DNA of 64,000 bases from Aquipuribacter nitratireducens (GTDB lineage Bacteria > Actinomycetota > Actinomycetes > Actinomycetales > JBBAYJ01): assembly GCF_037860835.1 (NCBI RefSeq), contig NZ_JBBEOG010000002.1, positions 553,120-617,119 of the forward strand, in the 5' to 3' direction. Below are positions 10,534-20,774 of this stretch, piece by piece. The number at the start of each line of letters is the position of its first letter. Positions within the stretch are counted from its first letter, which is position 1. A program made the translations under genes and the position numbers. The notes under the pieces are model-generated. The model ran no database searches. It worked only from the letters and a program-made list of their open reading frames with translations, and was not told the DNA's origin.

Positions 10534-11733
10534 GTGCCCGACGCCGCCCGCGAACCGCTCGACGGTCCCGCGCGCCCCGTGGTCGAGGAGTCGTGGCAGC
10601 GCTGCCGCGCGCTGGGCGTCGACCCCGACCACCCCGACCTCGACGTCGACATCGACGACGGCACGCTCGCCGAGCTGCGCCGGGAGCACCCGTTGTCCCG
10701 GGCGATGCCCCTGCTCACGCGGCTGCTCGCCGACGACGCCGACGCGGGGCACGTGCTCGCGGTCTCCGACGCCGACGGCCGCCTCCTCCACGTCGTCGGC
10801 GACGCCGGCGTCCGGCGCCGCATGGCGGCGCTCGGGTTCACGCCGGGCGCGGTGTGGGACGAGCGGCACGCCGGCACCAACGCGCCCGGCACCGCGCTGG
10901 CCGTCGACGCGCCCGTCCAGATCGTGTCCGGGGAGCACTGGGCGACGCCGGTGCACCCGTGGTCGTGCTCGGCGGCTCCGGTGCACGACGCCGAGGGCCG
11001 TGTCGTCGGCGCCGTCGACCTCACCGGTGGTCGGGAGGTCGCCTCCCGCTACGCCCTCGCGCTCGTCCGCGCCGCCGTGACCGCGGTCGAGGAGCGGCTC
11101 GTGCAGCGTCCCCCCGCCCCGCCCGGCGGCACGGCCGCCGGGGACCGGGCCCCGTGGCTGCAGCTGCTGGGGACCGACCGGCCCCGGCTGCACGTGGGGG
11201 AGCGGGCCGTCGCCCTCACGCCGCGGCATGCGGAGATCCTCCTCCTGCTGTCGCGGCAGCGGTCGGGGGTCAGCGGCGACGTCCTCGCGGCGTCGTTGAG
11301 CGAGCAGCTGCTGTCGCCGGTGACGGTGCGCGCCGAGGTCTCGCGCCTGCGGGTCGTCCTGCGCCGGGCGCTCGGTGCCGACGCGGTCGGCACGCGGCCC
11401 TACCGGCTGCTCGTCCCCCTGCGCAGCGACGCCGACGACGTCGCGGCGGCCGTGGCCCGCGGTGCCCACCGGCGGGCGCTCGAGCTCTACGACGGGCCGC
11501 TGCTGCCCGGGAGCGAGGCACCGGTGGCCCTGAGCGCACGCCACGAGCTCGAGGGCACGCTCCGCGCGACGGTGCTGACGTCCGGGTCGACGGAGACCGT
11601 GTGGCGCTGGGCGAGCGGGCCCGGTGACGACGACGTCGAGGCGTGGCAGCGGCTCGTCCGCGAGCTGCCGTACGCCTCACCGCGGCGGGCGCAGGCCCGC
11701 GCGCGGCTGGAGGCGCTGCGCCGCGAGCCGTAG
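10534..11733 (+). CDS. GAF-domain transcriptional regulator next to aldehyde dehydrogenase
   Basis: About 399 residues from GTG with CGGAGG upstream. The N-terminal two thirds match the GAF-containing sensor region of AcoR-like regulators (VVEESWQRC, then [29 protein letters not shown] and [26 protein letters not shown]). There is no AAA+ sigma-54 domain. The C-terminus has a winged-helix-like block ([20 protein letters not shown], then [19 protein letters not shown]) and a tail with [16 protein letters not shown] that recalls bacterial transcriptional-activator domains. Its position just before an ExaC-type dehydrogenase and DUF779 implies control of that module, probably in response to an alcohol or aldehyde; this is inference. 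Confidence 0.82.
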   Translation: MPDAAREPLDGPARPVVEESWQRCRALGVDPDHPDLDVDIDDGTLAELRREHPLSRAMPLLTRLLADDADAGHVLAVSDADGRLLHVVGDAGVRRRMAALGFTPGAVWDERHAGTNAPGTALAVDAPVQIVSGEHWATPVHPWSCSAAPVHDAEGRVVGAVDLTGGREVASRYALALVRAAVTAVEERLVQRPPAPPGGTAAGDRAPWLQLLGTDRPRLHVGERAVALTPRHAEILLLLSRQRSGVSGDVLAASLSEQLLSPVTVRAEVSRLRVVLRRALGADAVGTRPYRLLVPLRSDADDVAAAVARGAHRRALELYDGPLLPGSEAPVALSARHELEGTLRATVLTSGSTETVWRWASGPGDDDVEAWQRLVRELPYASPRRAQARARLEALRREP

Positions 11734-11750
11734 CCGCTCCTGCCGCCGGG

Positions 11751-11769
11751 CGTGCAACCCCTGTGCAAC
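11751..11769 (+). promoter_or_regulatory. Direct repeat GTGCAAC, possible operator
   Basis: GTGCAAC occurs at 11752-11758 and again at 11763-11769. The copies are 11 bp apart, one helical turn, and lie 66 bases before the dehydrogenase start. The A-A steps stand out in this GC-rich DNA. The 11-mer CGTGCAACCCC at 11751-11761 recurs at 37160-37170 upstream of another aldehyde dehydrogenase. Confidence 0.45.
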
Positions 11770-11834
11770 GACGTCCACCTAGCGTCGGCGACGCGAGGCC
11801 GGCGAGGGCGCCGGCCCGGATGGGAGGCACCGAC

Positions 11835-13358
<1,524 letters not shown>

Positions 13359-13372
13359 GCCGACGACCCACG

Positions 13373-13407
13373 CCCCCGGCGCCGGTGACGGTCACCGGCG
13401 CCGGGGG
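13373..13407 (+). terminator. 17-bp inverted repeat after exaC
   Basis: Perfect 17-base arms at 13373-13389 and 13391-13407 are separated by a single base (arms read CCCCCGGCGCCGGTGAC and its complement). As RNA it would fold into a very stable stem. It may terminate or attenuate transcription into the DUF779 gene, or stabilise the exaC message. No T-tract follows. Confidence 0.6.
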
Positions 13408-13435
13408 GCACCACCGACCGGAGGGGAGGTACACC

Positions 13436-13864
13436 GTGACGGAACGGACCGGTCAGGTCGACGGGCAGGTGGACGGCGTCCGGCGCGTCGACGTGAGCGA
13501 GGCCGCCGCGGCGCTGCTGCGCGACCTCACCGAGGAGCACGGGCCGCTGATGTTCCACCAGTCCGGTGGCTGCTGCGACGGCAGCTCCCCGATGTGCTAC
13601 CCGGACGGCGACTTCCTCACCGGGCCGTCCGACGTCCACCTCGGCACGCTCGACATCGGCGCCGAGCGGCCCGTCGACGTGTGGATGTCGCGCTCGCAGT
13701 TCGGCTACTGGAAGCACACCCACCTCACGATCGACGTCGTCCCGGGCCGCGGGGCCGGCTTCAGCGTCGAGGCCCCTCGCGGGGTCCGCTTCCTCATCCG
13801 CTCGCGGCTCCTCACCGACGCCGAGAGCGACTGGCTCGAGGAGCACGAGGGAGCCGGCACCTGA
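13436..13864 (+). CDS. DUF779 domain protein
   Basis: A 142-residue protein of the DUF779 family, which is found next to ExaC/Adh-type aldehyde dehydrogenases. Visible are MFHQSGGCCDGSSPMCYP with three cysteines, SQFGYWKHTHLTIDVVPGRGAGFSVE, and a C-terminal region ending in FLIRSRLLTDAES. The cysteines and histidines suggest a metal-binding or redox role, but the biochemical function is not established. GTG start with a strong GAGGGGAGG site. It shares the transcription unit with the dehydrogenase, though a 17-bp hairpin lies between them. Confidence 0.9.
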   Translation: MTERTGQVDGQVDGVRRVDVSEAAAALLRDLTEEHGPLMFHQSGGCCDGSSPMCYPDGDFLTGPSDVHLGTLDIGAERPVDVWMSRSQFGYWKHTHLTIDVVPGRGAGFSVEAPRGVRFLIRSRLLTDAESDWLEEHEGAGT

Positions 13865-14775
13865 GCCCGCGCCGCGCCGACGGCCCGCTCGTCGTCACCG
13901 GCGCCACGGGGACCGTGGGAGCCCCGGTGGTGCGGGCGCTCGTGGCCGCGGGCGCGGACGTCCGGGCGGCGGTGCGACCGGGCGGGCCGGCGGTCCCGCC
14001 GGGTCCTGCCGAGGAGGTGCCCTTCGACTGGCAGGACGAGGCGACGTGGAGGCCGGCGTTCGCCGGTGCGCACTCCGTCTTCGTCGTGCGCCCGCCGCAG
14101 CTGGGCCGCCCGCGCACGCACATGCTGCCGGCCCTGGCAGCGGCCCGGGAGGCCGGCGTGCGCCACCTCGTCCTGCTGTCCCTGCAGGGGGCGGAGGGCA
14201 ACCGGGTCGTCCCCCACGCGACGCTCGAGCGGTGGATGCGCGGCAGCGGGGTCCCGTGGACCTTCGTGAGGCCGTCCTTCTTCATGCAGAACCTCACCGG
14301 CACCCACCGGGACGAGATCCGGGACCTGAGCACGCTCGTGGTTCCCGCCGGCTCGGGTCGCACGGCCCTCGTCGACGCGCTCGACGTCGCGGACGTCGCG
14401 GCGGCGGCGCTCCTCGACCCGACGGAGCACGCCGGACGGGCGTGGACGCCGACCGGGCCGGAGGCGCTGACGTACGACGAGGTCGCCGCGGTCCTGTCGG
14501 CGGAGCTGGGGCGCGAGATCCGGTACGCGCGGCCCGGCCTGCTCCGCTACGCCCGGCACGCGCGGGCCTCCGGCATGCCGTGGGGCATGGTGGCGGTGAC
14601 GTCCGGCATCTACACGGTCGCCCGGCTCGGTCGGGCCGGCGGGCTGACCGACGACGTCCGGCGCCTCACGGGTCGGTCGCCGAGGGACCTGCGCCACTTC
14701 GTCGCACGCGAGCGCGCGGCGTGGTCGACCGCGGGACGGACGACCGGCTCCTCCGGTGCCACGATGGACCCGTGA
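13861..14775 (+). CDS. NmrA-like NAD(P)-binding oxidoreductase, apparent CTG start
   Basis: About 304 residues of the atypical short-chain dehydrogenase (NmrA/HSCARG-like) family. The glycine-rich nucleotide loop VVTGATGTVGAPVV is near residue 12, followed by VRHLVLLSLQGAEGN and PWTFVRPSFFMQN. No ATG, GTG or TTG precedes the glycine loop in frame; the first GTG (13915) falls inside it. CTG 13861 overlaps the DUF779 stop (CTGA) and has GAGGGA 8 bases upstream, so it is the best start. It may use a quinone or NAD(P)H, or act as a redox sensor; the substrate is unknown. Its stop overlaps the DUF2469 start. Confidence 0.82.
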   Translation: MSPRRADGPLVVTGATGTVGAPVVRALVAAGADVRAAVRPGGPAVPPGPAEEVPFDWQDEATWRPAFAGAHSVFVVRPPQLGRPRTHMLPALAAAREAGVRHLVLLSLQGAEGNRVVPHATLERWMRGSGVPWTFVRPSFFMQNLTGTHRDEIRDLSTLVVPAGSGRTALVDALDVADVAAAALLDPTEHAGRAWTPTGPEALTYDEVAAVLSAELGREIRYARPGLLRYARHARASGMPWGMVAVTSGIYTVARLGRAGGLTDDVRRLTGRSPRDLRHFVARERAAWSTAGRTTGSSGATMDP

Positions 14776-15092
14776 GCGCGGAGGACCTGGAGAAGTACGA
14801 GGCCGAGCTCGAGCTGCAGCTGTACCGCGAGTACCGCGACGTCGTCGGGCTGTTCTCCTACGTCGTGGAGACCGAGCGCCGGTTCTACCTCGCGAACGGC
14901 GTCGAGGTCACCCCGCACGGCGCCGACGGGGAGGTGTGGTTCGAGGTGCACCTCACCGACGCGTGGGTGTGGGACCTCTACCGGCCGGCGCGCTTCGTCA
15001 AGGACGTCCGCGTCGTGACGTTCCGCGACGTCAACGTCGAGGAGATGGCGAAGTCGGACCTGCAGGTGCCCAAGGCCGGGTTCGGCCGCTGA
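14772..15092 (+). CDS. DUF2469 conserved actinobacterial protein
   Basis: A 106-residue protein of the DUF2469 family, which is nearly confined to Actinomycetota and sits between rnhB and yraN. It begins MSAEDLEKYEAELELQLYRE and contains YVVETERRFYLAN, VWFEVHLTDAWVWD and RPARFVKDVRVVTFRD. It is acidic, soluble and without a signal peptide. The function is unknown. GTG start overlaps the previous stop (GTGA). In most relatives it follows rnhB directly, so the four genes upstream look like an insertion at this locus. Confidence 0.93.
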   Translation: MSAEDLEKYEAELELQLYREYRDVVGLFSYVVETERRFYLANGVEVTPHGADGEVWFEVHLTDAWVWDLYRPARFVKDVRVVTFRDVNVEEMAKSDLQVPKAGFGR

Positions 15093-15206
15093 CGCCAGGT
15101 CCTCGCCGGCGGAGGTCGTTCCCACAGACCCCGTAGGCCCGCCGTCGTCCACAGGCAAGCGTCCGTGCGGCCCCCCCGGTGCGGCCCCGTTCGGCACCGT
15201 CCTGCC

Positions 15207-15602
15207 ATGACGACGCAGGCGGAGAAGGCGGCCGTGGGACGCCTGGGTGAGGATCTCGCGGTCGAGCTCCTCACCTCGCAGGGCTGGCGGGTGCTGCGGC
15301 GCAACTGGCGCAGCCCCGTGCGGGAGTGCCCCGGCGAGCTCGACGTCGTGGCCGTGGACCCGGACGGCGCGGTCGTCGTCGTCGAGGTGCGCACGCGTCG
15401 CGGCAGTGCCTGCGGGACGGCGCTGGAGTCGGTGACCCCCGGCAAGGTCCGCCGGCTGCGGCGGCTGTTCGCGGCGTGGTGGTCCTCCCTGCCGCCGGAC
15501 GACCGTGGTCCCCGCGGGGCCGGTGCCCGGATCGACGTGGTGGCCGTCCAGCTCGCCCCCGGCGCCGTGCCGCAGCTGGAGCACGTGCGGGGTGTAGGGT
15601 GA
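15207..15602 (+). CDS. yraN: YraN/UPF0102 putative endonuclease-fold protein
   Basis: A 131-residue protein of the UPF0102 (YraN) family, predicted to have a restriction-endonuclease-like fold. Motifs seen: AVGRLGEDLAVELL, the acidic GELDVVAVD, and VVVEVRTRRG, where the family usually has EVK. Its exact role is not established, although it travels with the comM/dprA genes. ATG start with no strong ribosome site; a farther GTG at 15165 is possible but less conserved. Its stop overlaps the comM start. Confidence 0.9.
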   Translation: MTTQAEKAAVGRLGEDLAVELLTSQGWRVLRRNWRSPVRECPGELDVVAVDPDGAVVVVEVRTRRGSACGTALESVTPGKVRRLRRLFAAWWSSLPPDDRGPRGAGARIDVVAVQLAPGAVPQLEHVRGVG

Positions 15603-17122
15603 CCCGCCTCGGGCGCACCGTGTGTGCCGCCCTCGTCGGTCTCGAGGGGCACCTCGTGAGCGTCGAGGCCCACGTCAGCCCCGGTCTCGTCCACTGGGTC
15701 GTCGTCGGTCTGCCCGACGCGGGGGTGCTCGAGGCGCGCGACCGGGTCCGCTCCGCCCTCGTCGCGAGCGGCTGGACGCCGCCGCAGGCCCGGCTGACGG
15801 TCAACCTGTCCCCGGCCGGGCTCCCCAAGTCCGGCACGACCTTCGACCTGGCGGTCGCCGTCGCCGTCCTCGCGGCGATGGGTGAGGTGCCGGAGGGCGT
15901 CGCCCGCGTGGGGCACGTCGGCGAGCTCGGTCTCGACGGCAGCGTCCGCGCCGCGCCGGGGGTGCTGCCGGCCGTCCTCGGCCTGCGCCGGGCCGGTGTC
16001 CGTGACGTCGTCGTGCCCGCCGCCGCCGCAGGAGAGGCCGCCCTCGTCCCGGGGGTGCGCGTCCACGGTGTCGCGACTCTCCGCGAGGCGGCGCTGCTGC
16101 ACCGCGGCGGGCTCCCGGCCCGACGAGCGCCGGAGCCCGTCACCGCGCCGAGCGCCTCGCAGCCCGACCTCCGCGACGTCGTCGGCCAGCCGGTGGGGCG
16201 ACGGGCGCTCGAGGTGTGCGCGGCCGGGGGGCACCACCTGTTCCTCCTCGGGCCCCCGGGCTCGGGCAAGACGATGCTCGCCTCCCGGCTGCCGGGGATC
16301 CTGCCGGACCTCGACGACGAGGACGCCCTCACCGCCACGGCCGTCCACAGCCTCGCAGGCACGCTGCCGGGGCCCGTGCTGCTGCGCCGCCCGCCGTTCG
16401 AGGACCCCCACCACACCGCCAGCGTCGCGGCGGTCGTCGGTGGCGGGTCCGGGCTGCCCCGGCCCGGGGCCGCGAGCCGCGCCCACGCCGGCGTCCTGTT
16501 CCTCGACGAGAGCCCCGAGTTCCGCAAGGGCGTGCTCGACGCACTGCGGCAGCCGCTCGAGCAGGGCGTGGTCGAGGTGCAGCGGGCCAGGGGGTCGGCC
16601 CGGCTGCCCGCCCGCTTCCAGCTCGTGCTCGCCGCCAACCCCTGCCCCTGCGGCCACGCCGGCTCGACGGTCCGCGACCTGCGGTGCACGTGCACCCCGC
16701 AGACGCGACGCGGGTACCTGTCGCGGCTGTCGGGGCCGCTGCTGGACCGGATCGACGTGCAGGTCGACGTCCCCCCGGTGGCGGTCGGTCGCTGGGCGGC
16801 CGCGGCTGACGGCGAGGGGAGCGACGTCGTCGCCCGTCGCGTCCGCGGTGCCCGTGCGGCGGCGGTCGGCCGCTGGGGAGGGGCCGTCCGCTCGAACTCG
16901 CAGATCCCGTCCCCGGTGCTGCGCAGTGCCCGCTACCGGCCCTCGCGCGCCGTGCTCGCGCCCCTGCTGGCGGGGGTGGAGCGGGGGAGCCTCACCGCCC
17001 GGGGCTTCGACCGGCTGCTCCGCGTCGCGTGGACCCTCACCGACCTCGCCGGCCGGGACCGCCCGGGCGAGGACGAGGTGGCGGAGGCGCTGACGCTGCG
17101 CACGACCGCCGGTGCGGCGTGA
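15599..17122 (+). CDS. comM: ComM/YifB-family Mg-chelatase-like AAA+ ATPase
   Basis: A 507-residue YifB/ComM-family protein; ComM is a hexameric helicase that promotes branch migration during natural transformation. The N-terminal Lon-like fold (VSVEAHVSPGLVHWVVVGLPD, LSPAGLPKSG) is followed by an AAA+ core: Walker A GPPGSGKTM at about 218-226 and Walker B GVLFLDE. A cysteine-rich stretch (NPCPCGHAG, then CTCTP) and a C-terminal Mg-chelatase domain follow. The order yraN-comM-dprA-xerC is conserved in actinobacteria. The GTG start overlaps the yraN stop and the gene's own stop overlaps dprA. Confidence 0.94.
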   Translation: MTRLGRTVCAALVGLEGHLVSVEAHVSPGLVHWVVVGLPDAGVLEARDRVRSALVASGWTPPQARLTVNLSPAGLPKSGTTFDLAVAVAVLAAMGEVPEGVARVGHVGELGLDGSVRAAPGVLPAVLGLRRAGVRDVVVPAAAAGEAALVPGVRVHGVATLREAALLHRGGLPARRAPEPVTAPSASQPDLRDVVGQPVGRRALEVCAAGGHHLFLLGPPGSGKTMLASRLPGILPDLDDEDALTATAVHSLAGTLPGPVLLRRPPFEDPHHTASVAAVVGGGSGLPRPGAASRAHAGVLFLDESPEFRKGVLDALRQPLEQGVVEVQRARGSARLPARFQLVLAANPCPCGHAGSTVRDLRCTCTPQTRRGYLSRLSGPLLDRIDVQVDVPPVAVGRWAAAADGEGSDVVARRVRGARAAAVGRWGGAVRSNSQIPSPVLRSARYRPSRAVLAPLLAGVERGSLTARGFDRLLRVAWTLTDLAGRDRPGEDEVAEALTLRTTAGAA

Positions 17123-18342
17123 GCGGCTCCGGCCGCGCCGGCGGCGCCTCCCTCGCCGACGACGAGCGGTCCGCCCGTGCCCACCTGTCGCGTGTCGTCG
17201 AGCCCGGCGACGTCACGCTGCCACGGCTGCTGGGAGAGCACGGGTGGCGCGGTTGCGTGCGCCGGCTCGTCGACGGCAGGGCGCCGGAGGTGTGGCAGGA
17301 ACGGCACGACCGGCTCGACGTCGCCACGTCCGACCTGCTCGCGACCGCCTCACGGCAGGGGATCCGGGTCGTGGTCCCGGGCGACCCATCGTGGCCGGCC
17401 GGGCTCTACGACCTCGACGAGTGGTCCGCCGCGCCCGCGTGCCTGTGGGTCCGCGGGGAGCTGCCGGGCGCCGACCGCGCCCCGGTCGCCGTCGCCCTCG
17501 TGGGGGCGCGCGCGTGCACCGCGTACGGCCAGCACGTCGCCGAGGACATCGCGGCCGGGCTCGTCGAGCACGGGTGGACGGTGGTGTCGGGGGCGGCCTA
17601 CGGCATCGACGCCGCCGCGCACCGGGGTGCCGTCGCCGCGGCGTCCGGCGGTGGGGACCCCGCCTCCGGGCTCCCGACGGTCGCCGTGCTCGCGGGCGGC
17701 GTCGACCGCGCGTCACCCGCGGGTCACGAGCGGCTGCTGGGGGCCGTGCTCGACGCCGGCGGGGCCGTGGTCGCCGAGGTGCCGCCCGGCACCCGACCGG
17801 CCCCGCACCGCTTCCTCCTCCGCAACCGCCTCATCGCGGCCTGGTCGAGAGCCACGGTCGTGGTGGAGGCGGGCCACCGGTCAGGCGCCCTGTCCACGGT
17901 GCGCTCCGCCGTGGCGCTTGGCCGGGACGTCGGGGCGGTCCCGGGTCCGGTGACCTCGGGGCTGTCCGCGGGCTGCAACGCGCTCCTCCGCGAGTCGGTC
18001 CCGTGCATCCGGGACGCCGCCGACGTCGTGGGCCTCGTCGAGCCGTGGTCGCAGCAGTCCCTCGACCTCGCCGAGCACGTCGTCGCGGTCCCGCCCGCGG
18101 ACGGCGTCCCCGTGCAGTCCCGCCGGGACGAGGACGCGAGGGAGGGCAGCGAGCGGGTGCTCCAGGCGCTTCGCCGCACCGCCTGGCGGGACGTCGGCGC
18201 GCTCGTCGTCGCGACCGGGCTCCCGGCTCGTGACGTCGCGGTGGCCCTCGGGCGGCTGGAGCTCGCCGGGCTGGTGGAGCGGTCGCAGGGACGGTGGCGG
18301 CGTGGCGCTGCGGTAGGGGCCGGTGACGGCGTGGTCCCATGA
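17119..18342 (+). CDS. dprA: DNA-processing protein DprA
   Basis: A 407-residue DprA/Smf, which loads RecA on incoming single-stranded DNA. The Rossmann-like core shows VALVGARACTAYG, SGAAYGIDAAAHRGA, PPGTRPAPHRFLLRNRLIA and SGALSTVRSA. A C-terminal winged-helix (DprA_WH type) is seen in WRDVGALVVATGLPARDVAVALGRLELAGLV. It is co-transcribed with comM (GTGA overlap) and overlaps the recombinase gene start by 20 bases. Confidence 0.95.
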   Translation: MSGSGRAGGASLADDERSARAHLSRVVEPGDVTLPRLLGEHGWRGCVRRLVDGRAPEVWQERHDRLDVATSDLLATASRQGIRVVVPGDPSWPAGLYDLDEWSAAPACLWVRGELPGADRAPVAVALVGARACTAYGQHVAEDIAAGLVEHGWTVVSGAAYGIDAAAHRGAVAAASGGGDPASGLPTVAVLAGGVDRASPAGHERLLGAVLDAGGAVVAEVPPGTRPAPHRFLLRNRLIAAWSRATVVVEAGHRSGALSTVRSAVALGRDVGAVPGPVTSGLSAGCNALLRESVPCIRDAADVVGLVEPWSQQSLDLAEHVVAVPPADGVPVQSRRDEDAREGSERVLQALRRTAWRDVGALVVATGLPARDVAVALGRLELAGLVERSQGRWRRGAAVGAGDGVVP

Positions 18343-19312
18343 CCGGGTGGGCGGGCACGGGCCGCGTGGCGGTGACGACGGGCGGCACGCCGGGGCGGGG
18401 GTCGACGTCCCCGCGGGCGGCGACGCGGCCCTCGAGGCCTTCCTCCGCTGGCTCCAGTGGGAGCGGGGACGCTCGAGGGCCACGGTCCGGGCCTACCGCT
18501 CCGACGTCTCGTCCTTGCTCGGGCACGCCGCCGCGCAGGGGTGCGCCGGGTTGAGGGACCTCTCCACCGCGCACCTCAGGACGTGGCTCGCCGAGGGCCA
18601 GCGCGCCGGCTGGTCGCGGTCGACGACCGCCCGGCGGTCGGCCGCGGCGCGCTCGTTCACCGCCTGGTCGGCGCGGCAGGGCCTGCTGCCGCGCGACCCG
18701 GGCGGACGACTGGCGTCGGCGCGCCGGGCCCGGCACCTGCCCCGCGTGCTCGAGGCCGCCGAGGCCCGCCGTCTGTGCGAGGCCGCCGAGGCCCGCGCGG
18801 ACGCCGGCCCCCTCGGCCTGCGGGACCACGCCCTCGTCGAGCTGCTCTACGCCACCGGGGCCCGGGTCGGCGAGGTCGTGGGAGCCGACCTCGCGGACGT
18901 CGACCGGGGCCGGCGGTCCCTCCTCGTGACGGGCAAGGGAGACAAGCAGCGCGTGGTGCCTCTCGGTCTCCCGGCGCTGCGGGCGCTCGACGCGTGGCTC
19001 ACCAGGGGTCGCCCCGCTGTGGCCGGACCACGGTCGCCGGACGCGCTCTTCCTCGGCGCCCGCGGAGGCCGGCTCGACCAGAGACAGGCCCGTAGCGCGG
19101 TGACGAGGGTGGCGCGGGCGGCCGGCCTCGACGACGTGCACCCGCACGCGCTCCGGCACAGCGCCGCCACCCACGTCCTCGACGGTGGTGCTGACCTGAC
19201 CTCCGTACAGGAGTTGCTCGGTCACGCTACGCTCACGACGACCGAGATCTACACCCACGTGTCGCAGGCCCGGCTCCTGGCGGCGTACCACCGCGCTCAC
19301 CCGCGGGCGTGA
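18323..19312 (+). CDS. xerC: Tyrosine recombinase XerC
   Basis: A 329-residue tyrosine recombinase resolving chromosome dimers at dif with XerD. An N-terminal SAM-like core-binding domain is followed by the catalytic domain: Arg181 in GARVGE, a lysine in GKGDKQR, His275 and Arg278 in HALRHS, a later His in LLGHA, and the nucleophile Tyr310 in IYTHV. Its place between dprA and whiG is the standard actinobacterial xerC locus, so it is not a phage integrase. GTG 18323 is the earliest start; a GTG at 18347 also fits. Confidence 0.92.
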   Translation: MTAWSHDRVGGHGPRGGDDGRHAGAGVDVPAGGDAALEAFLRWLQWERGRSRATVRAYRSDVSSLLGHAAAQGCAGLRDLSTAHLRTWLAEGQRAGWSRSTTARRSAAARSFTAWSARQGLLPRDPGGRLASARRARHLPRVLEAAEARRLCEAAEARADAGPLGLRDHALVELLYATGARVGEVVGADLADVDRGRRSLLVTGKGDKQRVVPLGLPALRALDAWLTRGRPAVAGPRSPDALFLGARGGRLDQRQARSAVTRVARAAGLDDVHPHALRHSAATHVLDGGADLTSVQELLGHATLTTTEIYTHVSQARLLAAYHRAHPRA

Positions 19313-19329
19313 GGACGGGGAGGGACTGC

Positions 19330-20340
19330 ATGGCTCGAGCGACGTCCACCTCGGGCGACCGAGGGCCCGGGGGGTCGCGGACGCGGGCAGGGACCACGAC
19401 ACCCTCCATGTCGACGTCGCCGGAGGTCATCGACCTCGCGGGGACGGAGGACGACCCGGACGCCCACGGGGACCCGGACGGGGAGTCGAGCGAGGAGCTG
19501 GACGCGGACCTCGAGGCGGACCTCGACGCGACCGAGGACCCGGCGCAAGCAGCCGCCGACGCGAAGGCCGACGCCGAGGCCGTCGTCCGTGCGATGTGGC
19601 AGGACTACAAGACCACCGGCGACCGCGCCGTCCGGGACCGTCTGATCCTCCACTACTCGCCGCTCGTCAAGTACGTCGCGGGTCGCGTCGGGGTGGGGCT
19701 GCCGGCGAACGTCGAGCACGCCGACCTCGTCTCCTACGGCGTCTTCGGGCTCATCGACGCCATCGACAAGTACGACCCCGAGCGGGCCATCAAGTTCGAG
19801 ACGTACGCGATCTCCCGCATCCGCGGCGCCATCATCGACGAGCTGCGGTCGATCGACTGGATCCCCCGGTCGGTCCGCAGCAAGTCCCGCGAGGTCGAGC
19901 GCGCCTACGCCGCCCTCGAGGCCGAGCTGCACCGCAGCCCCACCGAGCAGGAGGTCGCGGACCGGCTCGGGATCGCCATCACCGACCTGCACCAGATCTT
20001 CTCGAAGGTCTCGTACGCCAACGTCGTCGCGCTCGACGAGCTCATGCACGCCGGCAGCGAGCGCGGGGACTCCCTCACGCTCGGCGACACGCTCAAGGAC
20101 GCGAAGGCGGAGGACCCCGTCGCGGCGTTCGAGACGCAGGAGACGAAGTTCCTGCTGTCCCGGGCGGTCAACCTCCTGCCCGAGCGCGAGAAGATCGTCG
20201 TGACGCTCTACTACTACGAGGGCCTCACGCTCGCGGAGATCGGCCGGGTCCTCGGGGTGACCGAGTCGCGGATCTGCCAGATGCACACGAAGGCCGTCAT
20301 GCAGCTGCGCGCCAAGCTGAGCGCGGCCGGGGACGGCTGA
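19330..20340 (+). CDS. whiG: RNA polymerase sigma factor, WhiG/FliA type
   Basis: About 336 residues of a sigma-28-family factor. An acidic, poorly conserved N-terminal extension of about 85 residues precedes region 2 ([43 protein letters not shown]). Region 3 follows ([19 protein letters not shown]) and then region 4 ([23 protein letters not shown]). In sporulating actinobacteria WhiG controls early sporulation; in motile ones the same family controls flagella. An ATG with GGGGAGGGA upstream sets the start. No anti-sigma gene is adjacent. Confidence 0.93.
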   Translation: MARATSTSGDRGPGGSRTRAGTTTPSMSTSPEVIDLAGTEDDPDAHGDPDGESSEELDADLEADLDATEDPAQAAADAKADAEAVVRAMWQDYKTTGDRAVRDRLILHYSPLVKYVAGRVGVGLPANVEHADLVSYGVFGLIDAIDKYDPERAIKFETYAISRIRGAIIDELRSIDWIPRSVRSKSREVERAYAALEAELHRSPTEQEVADRLGIAITDLHQIFSKVSYANVVALDELMHAGSERGDSLTLGDTLKDAKAEDPVAAFETQETKFLLSRAVNLLPEREKIVVTLYYYEGLTLAEIGRVLGVTESRICQMHTKAVMQLRAKLSAAGDG

Positions 20341-20443
20341 CGCGCCTCCGCGTCAACCCGGGTCGCGTCACCCACGTCGCGCGTCGGGTGACGTCACCGG
20401 GGGAGGTCCGCATCGAGGACCTCGACCTCGACCTCGACCGACC

Positions 20444-20774
20444 GTGTTCGGCGGGGCGGACGCCGACGAGCAGGGCCTCGTGACCCGCATCGACGTCTTC
20501 GGTGCCCGGTCCTTCTCCGTCCGCGACGCCGCCGGACGCGCGGTGTCCGACTCCGGCGACGACGTCCAGCGCATCATCGACGACCTGGTCGAGGCCGGTG
20601 AGCTGCCGCGGGACGCGTTCGACGCGGACAACGCGGAGAACGGCTCCGTCGACACCCGCCACCGTCGTCGACGACGTCACTGCCAAGGACCTTGCCGGCG
20701 ACCTGGCGGCGAACGGCGTCGTCGGCAACGAGGTGTCCGGTACCACCACCAGGTACGCCGTCACCGGACGCTGA
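20444..20774 (+). pseudogene. Small hypothetical gene broken by a +1 frameshift
   Basis: Codons from GTG 20444 (or GTG 20480) read as a normal GC3-rich acidic protein (VTRIDVFGARSFSVRD, DDVQRIIDDLVEAGELP) up to about 20650. Beyond that this frame turns into arginine-rich nonsense. The frame one base forward then reads sensibly (ATVVDDVTAKDLAGDLAANG) to a stop at 20772-20774. Both halves have the same codon bias, so one ancestral reading frame of about 110 codons seems to have been split. It may be a pseudogene or a sequencing error. I do not recognise the family. Its 3' end overlaps the tail of the convergent M23 gene. Confidence 0.5.

Noticed and set aside
18323..19312. Tyrosine recombinase as a phage or island integrase
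   Set aside because: It sits in the conserved comM-dprA-xerC-whiG order and has no att-like repeats or phage genes nearby, so it is the housekeeping XerC.
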